From: an uncultured Bacteroidales bacterium
Lineage (GTDB): Bacteria > Bacteroidota > Bacteroidia > Bacteroidales > Porphyromonadaceae
DNA length: 27,660 nucleotides
Assembly (NCBI GenBank): GCA_902489445.1
Contig: CABTZX010000022.1
Coordinates: 1-27,660 of the forward strand
Reading direction: 5' to 3'
How positions within the stretch are numbered: the stretch's first letter is position 1; each line of letters begins with the position of its first letter. Made by a program: the position numbers and the translations under genes. The notes below the pieces were generated by a model that worked only from the letters and a program-made list of their open reading frames with translations, had not been told where the DNA came from and made no database searches. Below are positions 1 through 7,553 of this stretch, piece after piece.

Positions 1-308
1 CCTCCCATCCTCCGCTCCGTTGCCTTCATACAAACGATCCGTCCCCTCCCATCCGCCACTCCGTTGCCTTCATACAAACGATCAGAAACCTCCCATCCTC
101 CACTTAGTTCCCTTCGTACAAACGATCAGATACTTCCCATTCACCGCTCCGTTTCCGTGGAACAAACGAATCATTGCATCCTATTCCACACTCGGGGTCC
201 CTTGTATAAACTGACCGATACCTTCCATGCGCCGCCCCCATCTTCTTCGCACAAGCGCTCAAATTCTTACCATCCTCCGTTTCATTAGTTCCGTGGTTCC
301 AAGCCGTT
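1..308 (-). repeat. 22/44-bp periodic tandem repeat array, inverted orientation
   Basis: Tandem repeat with a 44-base step: CCTCCCAT-like starts fall at 1, 45, 89 and 133 (the last as CTTCCCAT). Each 44-base unit splits into two 22-base halves, an A half (CCTCCCATCCTCCGCTCC...) and a B half (CCTTCATACAAACGATC...). The 22-base register can be followed through degenerate units at 177, 199, 221, 243 and 265, then fades near 308. It is the reverse complement of the repeats at 6578 and 27434. The open frames here are not protein-like, and a 44-base step is not a multiple of three. The array probably continues left of the window. Confidence 0.85.
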
Positions 309-806
309 TCCTCGCAGCCCGCACCGACATACCCCCAATATACGTTCCAACTCCTGCGTATCTACGATTTGCTACTTCACTCTTCGTGGTGCATTTACCT
401 CGGATTTACCGATCGTTCGTTGTCATTTAATTGTCGATTAATCATTGGTAATTTATCGGTTTGTAGGAAAAGAGAATGCCATGCGCATACATCATTTTTC
501 TCTCGTAGGTAAGTCGAGTTTATCTGACCTATCGTAGTTCGTCAGAAGTGATTAAGGAAGAGTACGAACAGCCATCATAGGGTATTCGGATGGATTTTAA
601 GCGAATGAGCGGAGACGTGGAAGCAGGAGAGGATACAAACGTGGTGCAAGGTGTTTTCTTTTATAGGAGAATGCAGGATACTTACCTATCCATATAGCCG
701 GAAAAGTTCGTTTTGCTCTAAGAGATGTAAGGAGGGAAACAGCACATGCGGCTCTGCGGTATCCGACTGAAAGGCACCTGAATATCAGAGGATACAATCA
801 AATGCT
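309..806. other. Gene-free region upstream of the sppA operon
   Basis: No credible protein or RNA gene is visible. The first 100 bases may hold decayed units of the preceding array. A TCTGAC/GTCAGA inverted repeat lies near 522-549, and the 10-mer GAGGATACAA occurs twice (629-638 and 788-797). The leftward frame at about 597-797 has an arginine- and leucine-rich low-complexity translation and no family resemblance. Confidence 0.5.
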
Positions 807-814
807 TAACTTTG
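807..814 (+). promoter_or_regulatory. Possible -7 element of the sppA operon promoter
   Basis: TAACTTTG fits the Bacteroidota -7 consensus TAnnTTTG and lies about 100 bases before sppA. No TTG is present at the usual 19-21 bases upstream, so this is a half-site call only. Confidence 0.4.
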
Positions 815-917
815 CACGTGGAAGGGTCGTGCCGCATATGTACACTTCAACCTTGGAAGGTAGCTTTGGGGCAAGGCGGAGAGAAAAGGTATTTAAGAAA
901 CAAAGAGATATACTTGT

Positions 918-2705
918 ATGAAAGACTTCTGGAAAATGTTCCTGGCGGCTTTGCTCGCCATTATTGTAGGTAGCATCGTAACGGGATTGCTCAGCTTTCT
1001 GTTCTTTATCTTCACGATGGCTCAGATTGCCTCCTTCAGCTCATTGCAAGGCGAGTCGGAATATGTAGTGCCTAACCATAGTGTACTCAGGTTGGATTTT
1101 ACGGAAGTAAAGGAGGTTACGTATCGCAATCCGTGGGATTCGTACCTCAATAACGGCAACGATCAGGCGGTAAGTCTCACTCAACTGCTGAATGCGATCG
1201 ACAATGCGAAGAAAAACCCAAAGATAGACGGAATCTATCTGACAGCTTCGGCACCGGTTGCGGGAATGGCATCGCTATCGGAGATACGCCAACGACTACT
1301 GGACTTCCGCAAGAGTGGCAAGTTTGTGGTTGCGTATGCGGATAACTATGCTCAAGCCGGTTACTATTTGGCATCGGCAGCAGATGAACTATACCTCAAT
1401 CCGCAGGGAGCCGTTGATTTACACGGAATAGCCTCCACAACGCTTTTCTACAAGCAAACTTTGGCTAAGCTGGGGGTGGAAATGAACGTGTTTAAGGTAG
1501 GCACCTACAAGGGTGCAGTGGAACCGTATACCAATACGCAACTATCGGATGCCAATCGAGAACAGATGAATTCGTTTACGCAAGCTCTTTGGTCGGAATT
1601 TATGAAGGATATATCCGTTTCGCGCAATATTGAGGCCACTGCTCTGAATGCGATGGTGGACGAAGCGCCTCTCTTCTATACAGCAAAGGAATATATGCAG
1701 AACAAATTGATCGATACCGTTCTCTATTCCAGAGAGATGAAGGGTGTACTGAACAGCTATCTCGATCAGGACGAAGATGAAAGTATTTCCTTTGTATCTG
1801 TAGGCGAGATGAACCGAGCAAGAGCCATTTCCCGGAATAAAGGCATAGATGGCTTAGTCAAGGTGATTTATGCGGAAGGTAATATAATAGACGGAGACGA
1901 TGGGGTTTCAGGATACGGAAACATCAACAGAACGCTTGCCGGCAAACTGATTCGCGTGGCGGATGACGATGATATCGATGCAGTGGTGATGCGGGTTAAT
2001 TCACCGGGCGGAAGCGCCTTTGTGAGTGATGTAATTTGGGATGCAGTTGAATACGTAAAGAGCCGTAAGCCTATTGTAATCTCAATGGGTGACTATGCCG
2101 CAAGCGGTGGTTATTATATCTCTTGCGCAGCCAACTACATCTACGCAGAACCGGGCACGATAACCGGATCTATCGGTATCTTCGGCATGTTCCCCTCCTT
2201 TGCCGGAACAGCGGAAAAGATAGCGCTTACCTATGATGGGGTAAAAACGAACCAATATGCAGATTTGGGCAATGCTCTTCGTCCGCTAACGGATGGCGAA
2301 AAGGCTCTTTTCCAAAAGATGGTGGAACAAGGCTACGATACCTTCATTACGCGCGTAGCTAACGGACGTAACTTAAGCAAGGCAATGGTGGATAGCATAG
2401 GTCAGGGACGCGTATGGACCGGTGAGCAGGCGTTGGAACGTAAACTGGTTGATGCAATGGGCGGTTTGGATGATGCTATCGTTAAAGCGGCAGCATTAGC
2501 GAAGATGACGAACTACAAAGTGGTTTATAACGATCGGGCAGAGCTATCGTGGAAAAAGATGCTTCGGAGCTTCGGTATAAGTACTACGCGTGCTACGCTC
2601 AATGAATTCTTTACGAATGACGAGATTGAAGCTGTTCGTCGTGCACGTCTTCTCCGCTCAATGACCGGTGCGCAAGCTATTATTCCCTATATGGTTAACT
2701 TCTAG
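918..2705 (+). CDS. sppA: Signal peptide peptidase SppA, 67K type
   Basis: Membrane-anchored serine protease that degrades cleaved signal peptides in the cytoplasmic membrane. The 595-residue product has one N-terminal membrane segment (about residues 7-37) and the duplicated crotonase-like fold of the long SppA form. The Ser-Lys dyad is split between the two halves: the general-base Lys is K198 in GTYKGAVEPY and the nucleophile is S396 in GDYAASGGYYIS. The NSPGGS loop is at 361-366. Length and motif order match the E. coli-type enzyme rather than the short single-domain SppA. It is the first gene of a rightward operon; lpxK starts 17 bases after its stop. The ATG at 918 is chosen because the membrane anchor follows at once. 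Confidence 0.96.
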   Translation: MKDFWKMFLAALLAIIVGSIVTGLLSFLFFIFTMAQIASFSSLQGESEYVVPNHSVLRLDFTEVKEVTYRNPWDSYLNNGNDQAVSLTQLLNAIDNAKKNPKIDGIYLTASAPVAGMASLSEIRQRLLDFRKSGKFVVAYADNYAQAGYYLASAADELYLNPQGAVDLHGIASTTLFYKQTLAKLGVEMNVFKVGTYKGAVEPYTNTQLSDANREQMNSFTQALWSEFMKDISVSRNIEATALNAMVDEAPLFYTAKEYMQNKLIDTVLYSREMKGVLNSYLDQDEDESISFVSVGEMNRARAISRNKGIDGLVKVIYAEGNIIDGDDGVSGYGNINRTLAGKLIRVADDDDIDAVVMRVNSPGGSAFVSDVIWDAVEYVKSRKPIVISMGDYAASGGYYISCAANYIYAEPGTITGSIGIFGMFPSFAGTAEKIALTYDGVKTNQYADLGNALRPLTDGEKALFQKMVEQGYDTFITRVANGRNLSKAMVDSIGQGRVWTGEQALERKLVDAMGGLDDAIVKAAALAKMTNYKVVYNDRAELSWKKMLRSFGISTTRATLNEFFTNDEIEAVRRARLLRSMTGAQAIIPYMVNF

Positions 2706-2722
2706 AGCTCTTTTTTGCGGAA

Positions 2723-3802
2723 ATGCCGACTCGGAGACGCTTATACCTTGCTCCCTTTGCCGCTCTGTATGGAGCGGTGGTTGGCATACGCAATTGGCTG
2801 TATAACAATCAAACGCTAAAGAGCCGCTCCTATCCGATACCGATCATTTGTGTGGGGAATATCGCTGTGGGCGGAACGGGCAAAAGCCCGATGGTGGAGT
2901 ACTTAGTACGCTTGTTAAAGCAGAGCTATCGCGTGGCGGTTGTGAGCCGGGGATACAAAAGGCGTAGTCGAGGATTGTTTTGTGCCGGTAGGGGCAAGGA
3001 TGCTTCCGAGGAGCAGATCGGGGACGAACTGAAACAGCTTTTGTTGCTACATCCGGATGTAATGGTTGTGGCAGACGGAAATCGCTGTCGTGCCGTTGAG
3101 TACCTTCTTTCCATGGAAAGCGACGAACGTCCACAAGTGATTCTTATGGATGATGGCATGCAGCATAGGCGAATAAAGCCTTCCTTTACTATTATGCTTA
3201 CCGATTACGAACATCCCTTTACCGAGGATGCCTTATTGCCCTTGGGGCGACTGAGGGAAACGCCAAAAGGTAGGTTGCGTGCCGATTGTCTGATTGTAAC
3301 TAAATGCCCTGAGGAACTTTCTCCCATACAAAAGAGCTTGACAAAGCGCAATCTATCGCTTTTCCCGCATCAACGAGTGTTCTTTACCTCCATTCTCTAT
3401 AAAGAACCGGAACCTCTCTTTGAGGATGTAGCGGAACGAACTGCCAAAAGCTCGTACCAACACATTAGCGCTATAGCGGGAATTGCCGCGCCGGAGCCAT
3501 TCTTTCGTCATTTAACAGAGCGGTATGAATGCCCTGTAACACCGCTTTCCTATCCGGATCACCACCGCTTTACGGAAAGCGATGTGCGCAGTTGGAACAA
3601 TCTTGCCGATGAAAGTGCTACACTCTTCATTACAACAACTAAGGATGCCGCCCGACTTCGTTCGCTTCGGAGCGTAATGAGCGCAAAGCTTGTAGCGACT
3701 TTCTTCGTTCTACCCATTGAAATGCGCTTTCTCTTTGGTGAAGAACCGCACTTCCAAAGCTTAATTTGTCAACAACTTCCTCGTAAAAGCAACACTTTAT
3801 AA
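2723..3802 (+). CDS. lpxK: Tetraacyldisaccharide 4'-kinase LpxK
   Basis: Phosphorylates the 4' position of the tetraacyl-disaccharide 1-phosphate lipid A precursor, a late step of the Raetz pathway at the inner face of the cytoplasmic membrane. The 359-residue protein has the LpxK signature: a hydrophobic, basic N-terminus (residues 1-30), the P-loop VGNIAVGGTGKSP at 44-56, and DDGMQHRR at 143-150, corresponding to the family DDGFQHRRL block. The C-terminal half is typical, with a PDHHRF motif. It sits between sppA and thiL; its TAA stop shares one base with the thiL ATG (TAATG), so translational coupling is likely. In Bacteroides, as I remember it, a purine nucleoside phosphorylase gene lies between lpxK and thiL; here it is absent. 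Confidence 0.96.
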   Translation: MPTRRRLYLAPFAALYGAVVGIRNWLYNNQTLKSRSYPIPIICVGNIAVGGTGKSPMVEYLVRLLKQSYRVAVVSRGYKRRSRGLFCAGRGKDASEEQIGDELKQLLLLHPDVMVVADGNRCRAVEYLLSMESDERPQVILMDDGMQHRRIKPSFTIMLTDYEHPFTEDALLPLGRLRETPKGRLRADCLIVTKCPEELSPIQKSLTKRNLSLFPHQRVFFTSILYKEPEPLFEDVAERTAKSSYQHISAIAGIAAPEPFFRHLTERYECPVTPLSYPDHHRFTESDVRSWNNLADESATLFITTTKDAARLRSLRSVMSAKLVATFFVLPIEMRFLFGEEPHFQSLICQQLPRKSNTL

Positions 3803-4848
3803 TGCCAACACCTATATCCAAGTTCGGTGAATTCAAACTAATTAATCGTTTGACCGAAGAATACCGCCCCACTCGCAAAAGCACGCTGAAGGGCGTGGGA
3901 GACGATGCTGCCGTTTTAACGGAAGAAAGCGACAGAGTTCGCCTGGTTACTAGCGATATGCTACTGGAAGGAGTGCACTTTGACCTCGTGTATACGCCGC
4001 TGAAGCATTTAGGCTATAAGGCAGTTGTGGTTAACTTATCCGATATTTTTGCTATGAACGGACGGCCGGAAGCGATAACTGTGTCACTTGGTTTGTCGTC
4101 CAAGTTCTCAGTGGAGCAAATGGAAGAGCTTTATAGCGGTATGTATGCAGCGTTGTCCCATTATGGTGTAGACCTTGTTGGCGGCGATACCTGCGCTTCC
4201 CAAAACGGATTAGTGATATCGATCACCTGCCTCGGTTCGGCAAAACGTAGCGAAGTGGTGTACCGGCACGGAGCAAGGCCCAACGATCTGCTCTGTTGCA
4301 CCGGGAACCTTGGCGCGGCTTATATGGGCTTGATGTTGCTCGAACGGGAAAAACGCGTCTTTTTGGCTGACCCAACGCCCTTCTTCGCTCCAAAGTTTGA
4401 GGAGCGGGAATATATTATTGAGCGTCAATTGCGTCCCGAAGCGCGTGGCGATATCATCGAAGCATTGAGCAATGCAGGCGTGCAGCCCACTTCTATGATA
4501 GATATCAGCGACGGGCTTTCAAGCGAAACGCACCATTTATGCACGGAAAGCGGCGTGGGTGCGGTTATCTATGCCGAACGCATCCCGATGGATACCGAAA
4601 CTTTTGCAATGGCAGAAGAGCTATCTGTTGATCCTTTTGCTGCAGCCTTGGATGGCGGTGAGGATTACGAACTACTTTTCACTGTGCCTCTTGAGTGCTA
4701 CAGCGTGATTGAGGCAATGAAAGGCGTTTCTATAATAGGGCACATCACTGAAAAGGAAAGCGGCGTGAAGCTGGTGCTACCTGATGGAAACGTACAAAAT
4801 CTCGAACAAGGAGGCTGGGATGCCCGCAAAGCACTTATCCGCGAATAG
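3802..4848 (+). CDS. thiL: Thiamine-monophosphate kinase ThiL
   Basis: Uses ATP to phosphorylate thiamine monophosphate to thiamine diphosphate, the last step of cofactor synthesis. The 348-residue product shows the PurM/ThiL fold motifs in order: GEFKLINRL near the N-terminus, GVGDDAAVL at 31-39, SDMLLEGVHF at 51-60, LSDIFAMNGRPE at 79-90, GGDTCAS at 127-133, DISDGLSSE at 234-242 and GGEDYELLFTVP at 285-296. The aspartates of GDDA, SDMLLEGVHF and ISDGL are expected to bind Mg-nucleotide. It starts within the lpxK stop codon (TAATG) and mlaE begins 10 bases after its own stop. No thiamine-binding riboswitch is visible nearby, as expected for a gene inside an operon. Confidence 0.96.
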   Translation: MPTPISKFGEFKLINRLTEEYRPTRKSTLKGVGDDAAVLTEESDRVRLVTSDMLLEGVHFDLVYTPLKHLGYKAVVVNLSDIFAMNGRPEAITVSLGLSSKFSVEQMEELYSGMYAALSHYGVDLVGGDTCASQNGLVISITCLGSAKRSEVVYRHGARPNDLLCCTGNLGAAYMGLMLLEREKRVFLADPTPFFAPKFEEREYIIERQLRPEARGDIIEALSNAGVQPTSMIDISDGLSSETHHLCTESGVGAVIYAERIPMDTETFAMAEELSVDPFAAALDGGEDYELLFTVPLECYSVIEAMKGVSIIGHITEKESGVKLVLPDGNVQNLEQGGWDARKALIRE

Positions 4849-4858
4849 CACATTACCT

Positions 4859-5632
4859 ATGAATCAGTCTCAGAAAACGCACATAGCTTTAACCCGAGCA
4901 CTACAGAACATGGGAGAATACACGCTTTTGATGCGACGTGTATTCAGACGGCCTGCTCGGTGGAATATGTTCTTCAAGAATCTTGTGGATGAAATTGGCA
5001 AGATCGGGCTCAATTCCATTTGGATTGTGGTCATTATCTCCTTTTTCATTGGTACCGTGATTACCATCCAGCTCTCCATTAATATGAGCAGTCCGCTGAT
5101 CCCGCGCTTTACAATTGGTTACGCCACGCGTGAAATTGTAATTCTTGAGTTTTCTTCCTCCATAATGTGCCTTATTCTTTCCGGCAAAATAGGTTCCGGG
5201 ATTGCCAGTGAGCTAGGAACGATGCGTGTTACGGAACAAATTGATGCCTTGGAAGTGATGGGTATCAATTCCGCAAATTTCCTTATTCTTCCCAAGATTG
5301 TAGGGTTGCTTCTTTTCATTCCCGTGCTGAGTGTAATCAGTATGGCTACTGCTATCGGTGGCGGATTCCTGGCAACTTTTGTAACGCCTAACATAACGAT
5401 CAACGATTTTGAGTATGGAATGCAGCTTTTCTTCCAGCCGTACAACGTCTTTTACTCAATGATTAAATCCGCTGTTTACGCGTTTATCATCACAAGTGGA
5501 GCCAGTTACTTCGGATACACCGTTAAAGGCGGTGCATTGGCAGTAGGGCGCGCTAGCACCAATGCGGTAGTTACCGGTAGCGTGCTCATTCTCCTCGCCG
5601 ACTTGCTGCTTACGAACCTTATGCTTATCTAA
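4859..5632 (+). CDS. mlaE: MlaE-family ABC transporter permease
   Basis: Permease subunit of an Mla-type phospholipid ABC transporter in the cytoplasmic membrane. The 257-residue protein has an amphipathic N-terminus (1-45) followed by several hydrophobic segments (about 52-75, 95-112, 145-180, 203-220 and 238-256). It contains the conserved MlaE core, including SGKIGSGIASELGTMRVTEQIDALEVMG at about 108-135 (shown by position; key residues G112, E118, G120, M122 and E126). Upstream in-frame ATGs at 4784 and 4820 would overlap the end of thiL. The ATG at 4859 lies just after the thiL stop and gives the usual family length, so I chose it. mlaF follows after 8 bases. No MCE-domain (MlaD) gene is in the window. 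Confidence 0.93.
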   Translation: MNQSQKTHIALTRALQNMGEYTLLMRRVFRRPARWNMFFKNLVDEIGKIGLNSIWIVVIISFFIGTVITIQLSINMSSPLIPRFTIGYATREIVILEFSSSIMCLILSGKIGSGIASELGTMRVTEQIDALEVMGINSANFLILPKIVGLLLFIPVLSVISMATAIGGGFLATFVTPNITINDFEYGMQLFFQPYNVFYSMIKSAVYAFIITSGASYFGYTVKGGALAVGRASTNAVVTGSVLILLADLLLTNLMLI

Positions 5633-5640
5633 TCGATGCC

Positions 5641-6384
5641 ATGATTGAAGTTAGGAATTTGGTCAAATCATTTGAGGAAAAGGAGGTGCTCAAGGGCATC
5701 AATGCTACCTTTCATTCCGGAGCAACCAATCTGATTATTGGAAGTAGCGGAGCCGGTAAAACGGTACTGCTAAAGTGTTTGTTCGGACTTATTGAACCCA
5801 CCTCAGGCGATATTATCTACGATGGGGAGTCGATCTCAACCATGAACGCGTCAAAAATGAAAAAACTGCGCCTTAATATGGGCGTAATGTTCCAGGGATC
5901 TGCTCTCTTCGATAATCTAACCATACTCGGAAATACTATGTTTCCGCTGGACATGTTCTCCAAAGACCGGCGCGAAATACGCAAGCAACGTGCAATGCAG
6001 CTCCTTGAGCGTGTAGGGCTTGCCGAAGCTGCTCATAAATATCCTTCCGAAATTAGTGGCGGTATGATGAAGCGAGCCGCTTTGGCGCGCGCACTTGTCA
6101 ATAAACCGCACTATCTTTTTTGCGACGAACCCAATAGCGGATTGGACCCCAAAACGAGTGAAACCATCGATCGCCTTATTCATGAGCTGACCACCGAGAA
6201 TAACATCACTACCGTTATTAACACGCACGATATGAATTCCGTGCGTACAATTGGGGATCACATTATTTTCCTTCACCAAGGTTTGAAGAATTGGGAGGGC
6301 ACCCATACGGACTTAGATGTCAACCCCACACCCGAGCTGCGCAAATTCATCGATTTACCCCCATCCGCCACTACGCGCATTTAG
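5641..6384 (+). CDS. mlaF: MlaF-family ABC transporter ATP-binding protein
   Basis: ATPase that powers the MlaE permease. All ABC motifs are seen in 247 residues: Walker A GSSGAGKT at 34-41, Q-loop glutamine in MFQGSALF (Q85), signature SGGMMKR at 139-145, Walker B YLFCDEP at 158-164 with catalytic E163, D-loop SGLDP at 166-170 and the switch histidine H196 in NTHD. The SGGMMKRAALAR form is typical of Mla/Ttg2-type ATPases. It directly follows mlaE and is the last gene of the operon. The final codons (PPSATTRI) are encoded by DNA that matches 13 bases of the 44-base intergenic repeat (6360-6372), so the extreme C-terminus may have been altered by repeat DNA. No strong terminator follows. Confidence 0.95.
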   Translation: MIEVRNLVKSFEEKEVLKGINATFHSGATNLIIGSSGAGKTVLLKCLFGLIEPTSGDIIYDGESISTMNASKMKKLRLNMGVMFQGSALFDNLTILGNTMFPLDMFSKDRREIRKQRAMQLLERVGLAEAAHKYPSEISGGMMKRAALARALVNKPHYLFCDEPNSGLDPKTSETIDRLIHELTTENNITTVINTHDMNSVRTIGDHIIFLHQGLKNWEGTHTDLDVNPTPELRKFIDLPPSATTRI

Positions 6385-6577
6385 TCCTGCTTTACGTAAT
6401 GCACCCCAATGGGGAAATCTATTCTTCAGAGGATCTGATATATTCTATCTGAAAGAAGGATTGGTCCCGAAGGGCGTGCTATTGCTTTGCTTTCGGAGAG
6501 CAATTGAGCATGATTTCTTAGTTATTACGGGATAAAAGCCGTCAACCTACACATCTACAATAAATGTATTCCTATCC
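6385..6577. other. Gene-free spacer after mlaF
   Basis: No gene is visible. Weak inverted repeats are present: TTCAGA/TCTGAA near 6424-6453 and ATTGCT/AGCAAT near 6480-6503. Neither has a T-run, so neither is a convincing terminator for the mlaF operon. Confidence 0.5.
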
Positions 6578-6929
6578 CACTCACTCTTCCTACGAAAGAA
6601 GCCGCGTGGCGGATGGGAAGTGAACGAATCGTTTATACGGAGGAAACGGCTCTGAGGATGGGAGAAGTCTGAGCGCCGGTGCAAAGAAGGCGTGGGACGG
6701 GTAGGAAGGTTGCGGATCGGGGGACGGGTGAAGTCGGAGCGGCAGACGGTAGGTAATCGGACGTTTGTACGGAGGTATCGGAACGGCGGATGGGAGGGAA
6801 CGGAGTGTTTGTTTAGTGCGGTCCGAGAAAAGTCTATAGACTTTCTGAAAATACTCTATAGACTTTTGGGAAAAACTCTATAGACTTTTCTCGGATACTC
6901 TATAGACTTTTTCCCGATACCTCCGTACA
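6578..6929 (+). repeat. 22-bp periodic repeat array: GC-rich block then CTATAGACTTT block
   Basis: Sixteen consecutive 22-base units can be laid out without a gap, starting at 6578, 6600, 6622 and so on to 6908. Units from 6600 to 6797 are the GC-rich A/B type, for example GGATGGGAAG at 6611, GGATGGGAG at 6656 and GGATGGGAGG at 6788, with B-type ATCGTTTATACGGAGG and CGTTTGTACGGAGG. Units from 6820 are AT-rich and end in CTATAGAC; the core CTATAGACTTT starts at 6834, 6856, 6878 and 6900, exactly 22 apart. The first of these lies in a perfect 16-base palindrome AAAGTCTATAGACTTT (6829-6844). The array lies between two converging operons. Confidence 0.88.
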
Positions 6930-7025
6930 TCCCCTCGGGTAGTATGGGAGCAACGATTTGATAGCGCGGGAGGAATAATGCGGTGGCTCGGAACGAAAGG
7001 TCAGATTCTTTTAAGGCGGAGGGTC

Positions 7026-7071
7026 GTAAAAGTAGAAATACCGCTCTTTTACTGCCGATTAAACAGCGGTA
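7026..7071. terminator. Possible H-type pseudoknot, or leftward terminator
   Basis: Two perfect 7-base stems interlock. Stem 1 is GTAAAAG (7026-7032) with CTTTTAC (7046-7052). Stem 2 is TACCGCT (7039-7045, in the loop of stem 1) with AGCGGTA (7065-7071). The inner strands abut with no spacer, and the crossing loops are 6 and 12 bases, a classic H-type geometry. Read leftwards, stem 2 alone followed by TTTCTACTTTT could end transcription of the operon that finishes at 7200. Nothing downstream on the + strand would be controlled by it. Confidence 0.4.
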
Positions 7072-7199
7072 AATGAACGGTAATTCGATGAAATTTGTAA
7101 GTAAATGCGTATCGGCAAGATAAGCTCTTGTACGCTTCTACCGGTAAGAGGAGGTCGATATTTGCGGTTCGTCGCGAAACGATAGTAATGAGTGGTGGA

Positions 7200-7553
7200 T
7201 TAGCGGCGGTAGTAGAGCAGCCAGATGATCAGCCCGAGGAGGAGGAGCATCAGGAGGATGCGGAGGAATTCACTCCATCTGCCGGTTCCGCTCTTGCCTT
7301 TTTCTTCCTGTTTGGGCAAGTGCGTCATGCTGTTACGCATCGTGTCGCGGAGTTCCTCGGCAAAACGTTCTTCGGCTTCAGCTACCTCCTTTGGATTGAG
7401 CTTCTGCTTATTTTGCCCCGGAAGCTCGCCATCCTCGATCAGTTGCTCGCGTATGCGCTCTCGTCTTTGACGGAGGGCATATTTGCGGGCATCATACGAA
7501 ATGGGGGTATGCTTTGGTCGGAATGGTCTTCTTGGTCTGTAGAATAGTGCCAT
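7200..7553 (-). CDS. Small tail-anchored membrane protein of unknown function
   Basis: I do not recognise a named family. The 117-residue product has a very basic, proline-rich N-terminus (MALFYRPRRPFRPKH), a charged central region rich in Arg, Glu and Lys that is likely helical (about 22-90), and a single C-terminal hydrophobic segment (about 95-114, FLRILLMLLLLGLIIWLLYY) ending in RR. It looks like a cytosolic protein anchored by its tail. It is the last gene of the clpP-to-ostA operon and its first 115 bases overlap the end of ostA in another frame. Small proteins of this kind lie downstream of ostA in other Bacteroidota, as far as I remember, which supports it being real. A role near the LPS-transport protein is only inferred from position. 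Confidence 0.75.
   Translation of the reverse strand: MALFYRPRRPFRPKHTPISYDARKYALRQRRERIREQLIEDGELPGQNKQKLNPKEVAEAEERFAEELRDTMRNSMTHLPKQEEKGKSGTGRWSEFLRILLMLLLLGLIIWLLYYRR

Noticed and set aside
20..430. Small proteins in three frames at the left end
   Set aside because: The frames run through a 44-base repeat that is not a multiple of three, and the peptides are proline-, histidine- and serine-rich artefacts of that repeat.
4784..4858. Earlier start for mlaE
   Set aside because: It would overlap the thiL coding end by 65 bases and add residues that the family lacks; the ATG at 4859 follows the thiL stop.
6820..6929. CRISPR array
   Set aside because: The whole 22-base unit is partly conserved, there are no unique spacers of about 30 bases, and no cas genes are present.
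7128..7547. Rightward 139-residue frame
   Set aside because: It is antisense to the tail-anchored protein gene and the end of ostA, which have the operon context and a membrane helix.
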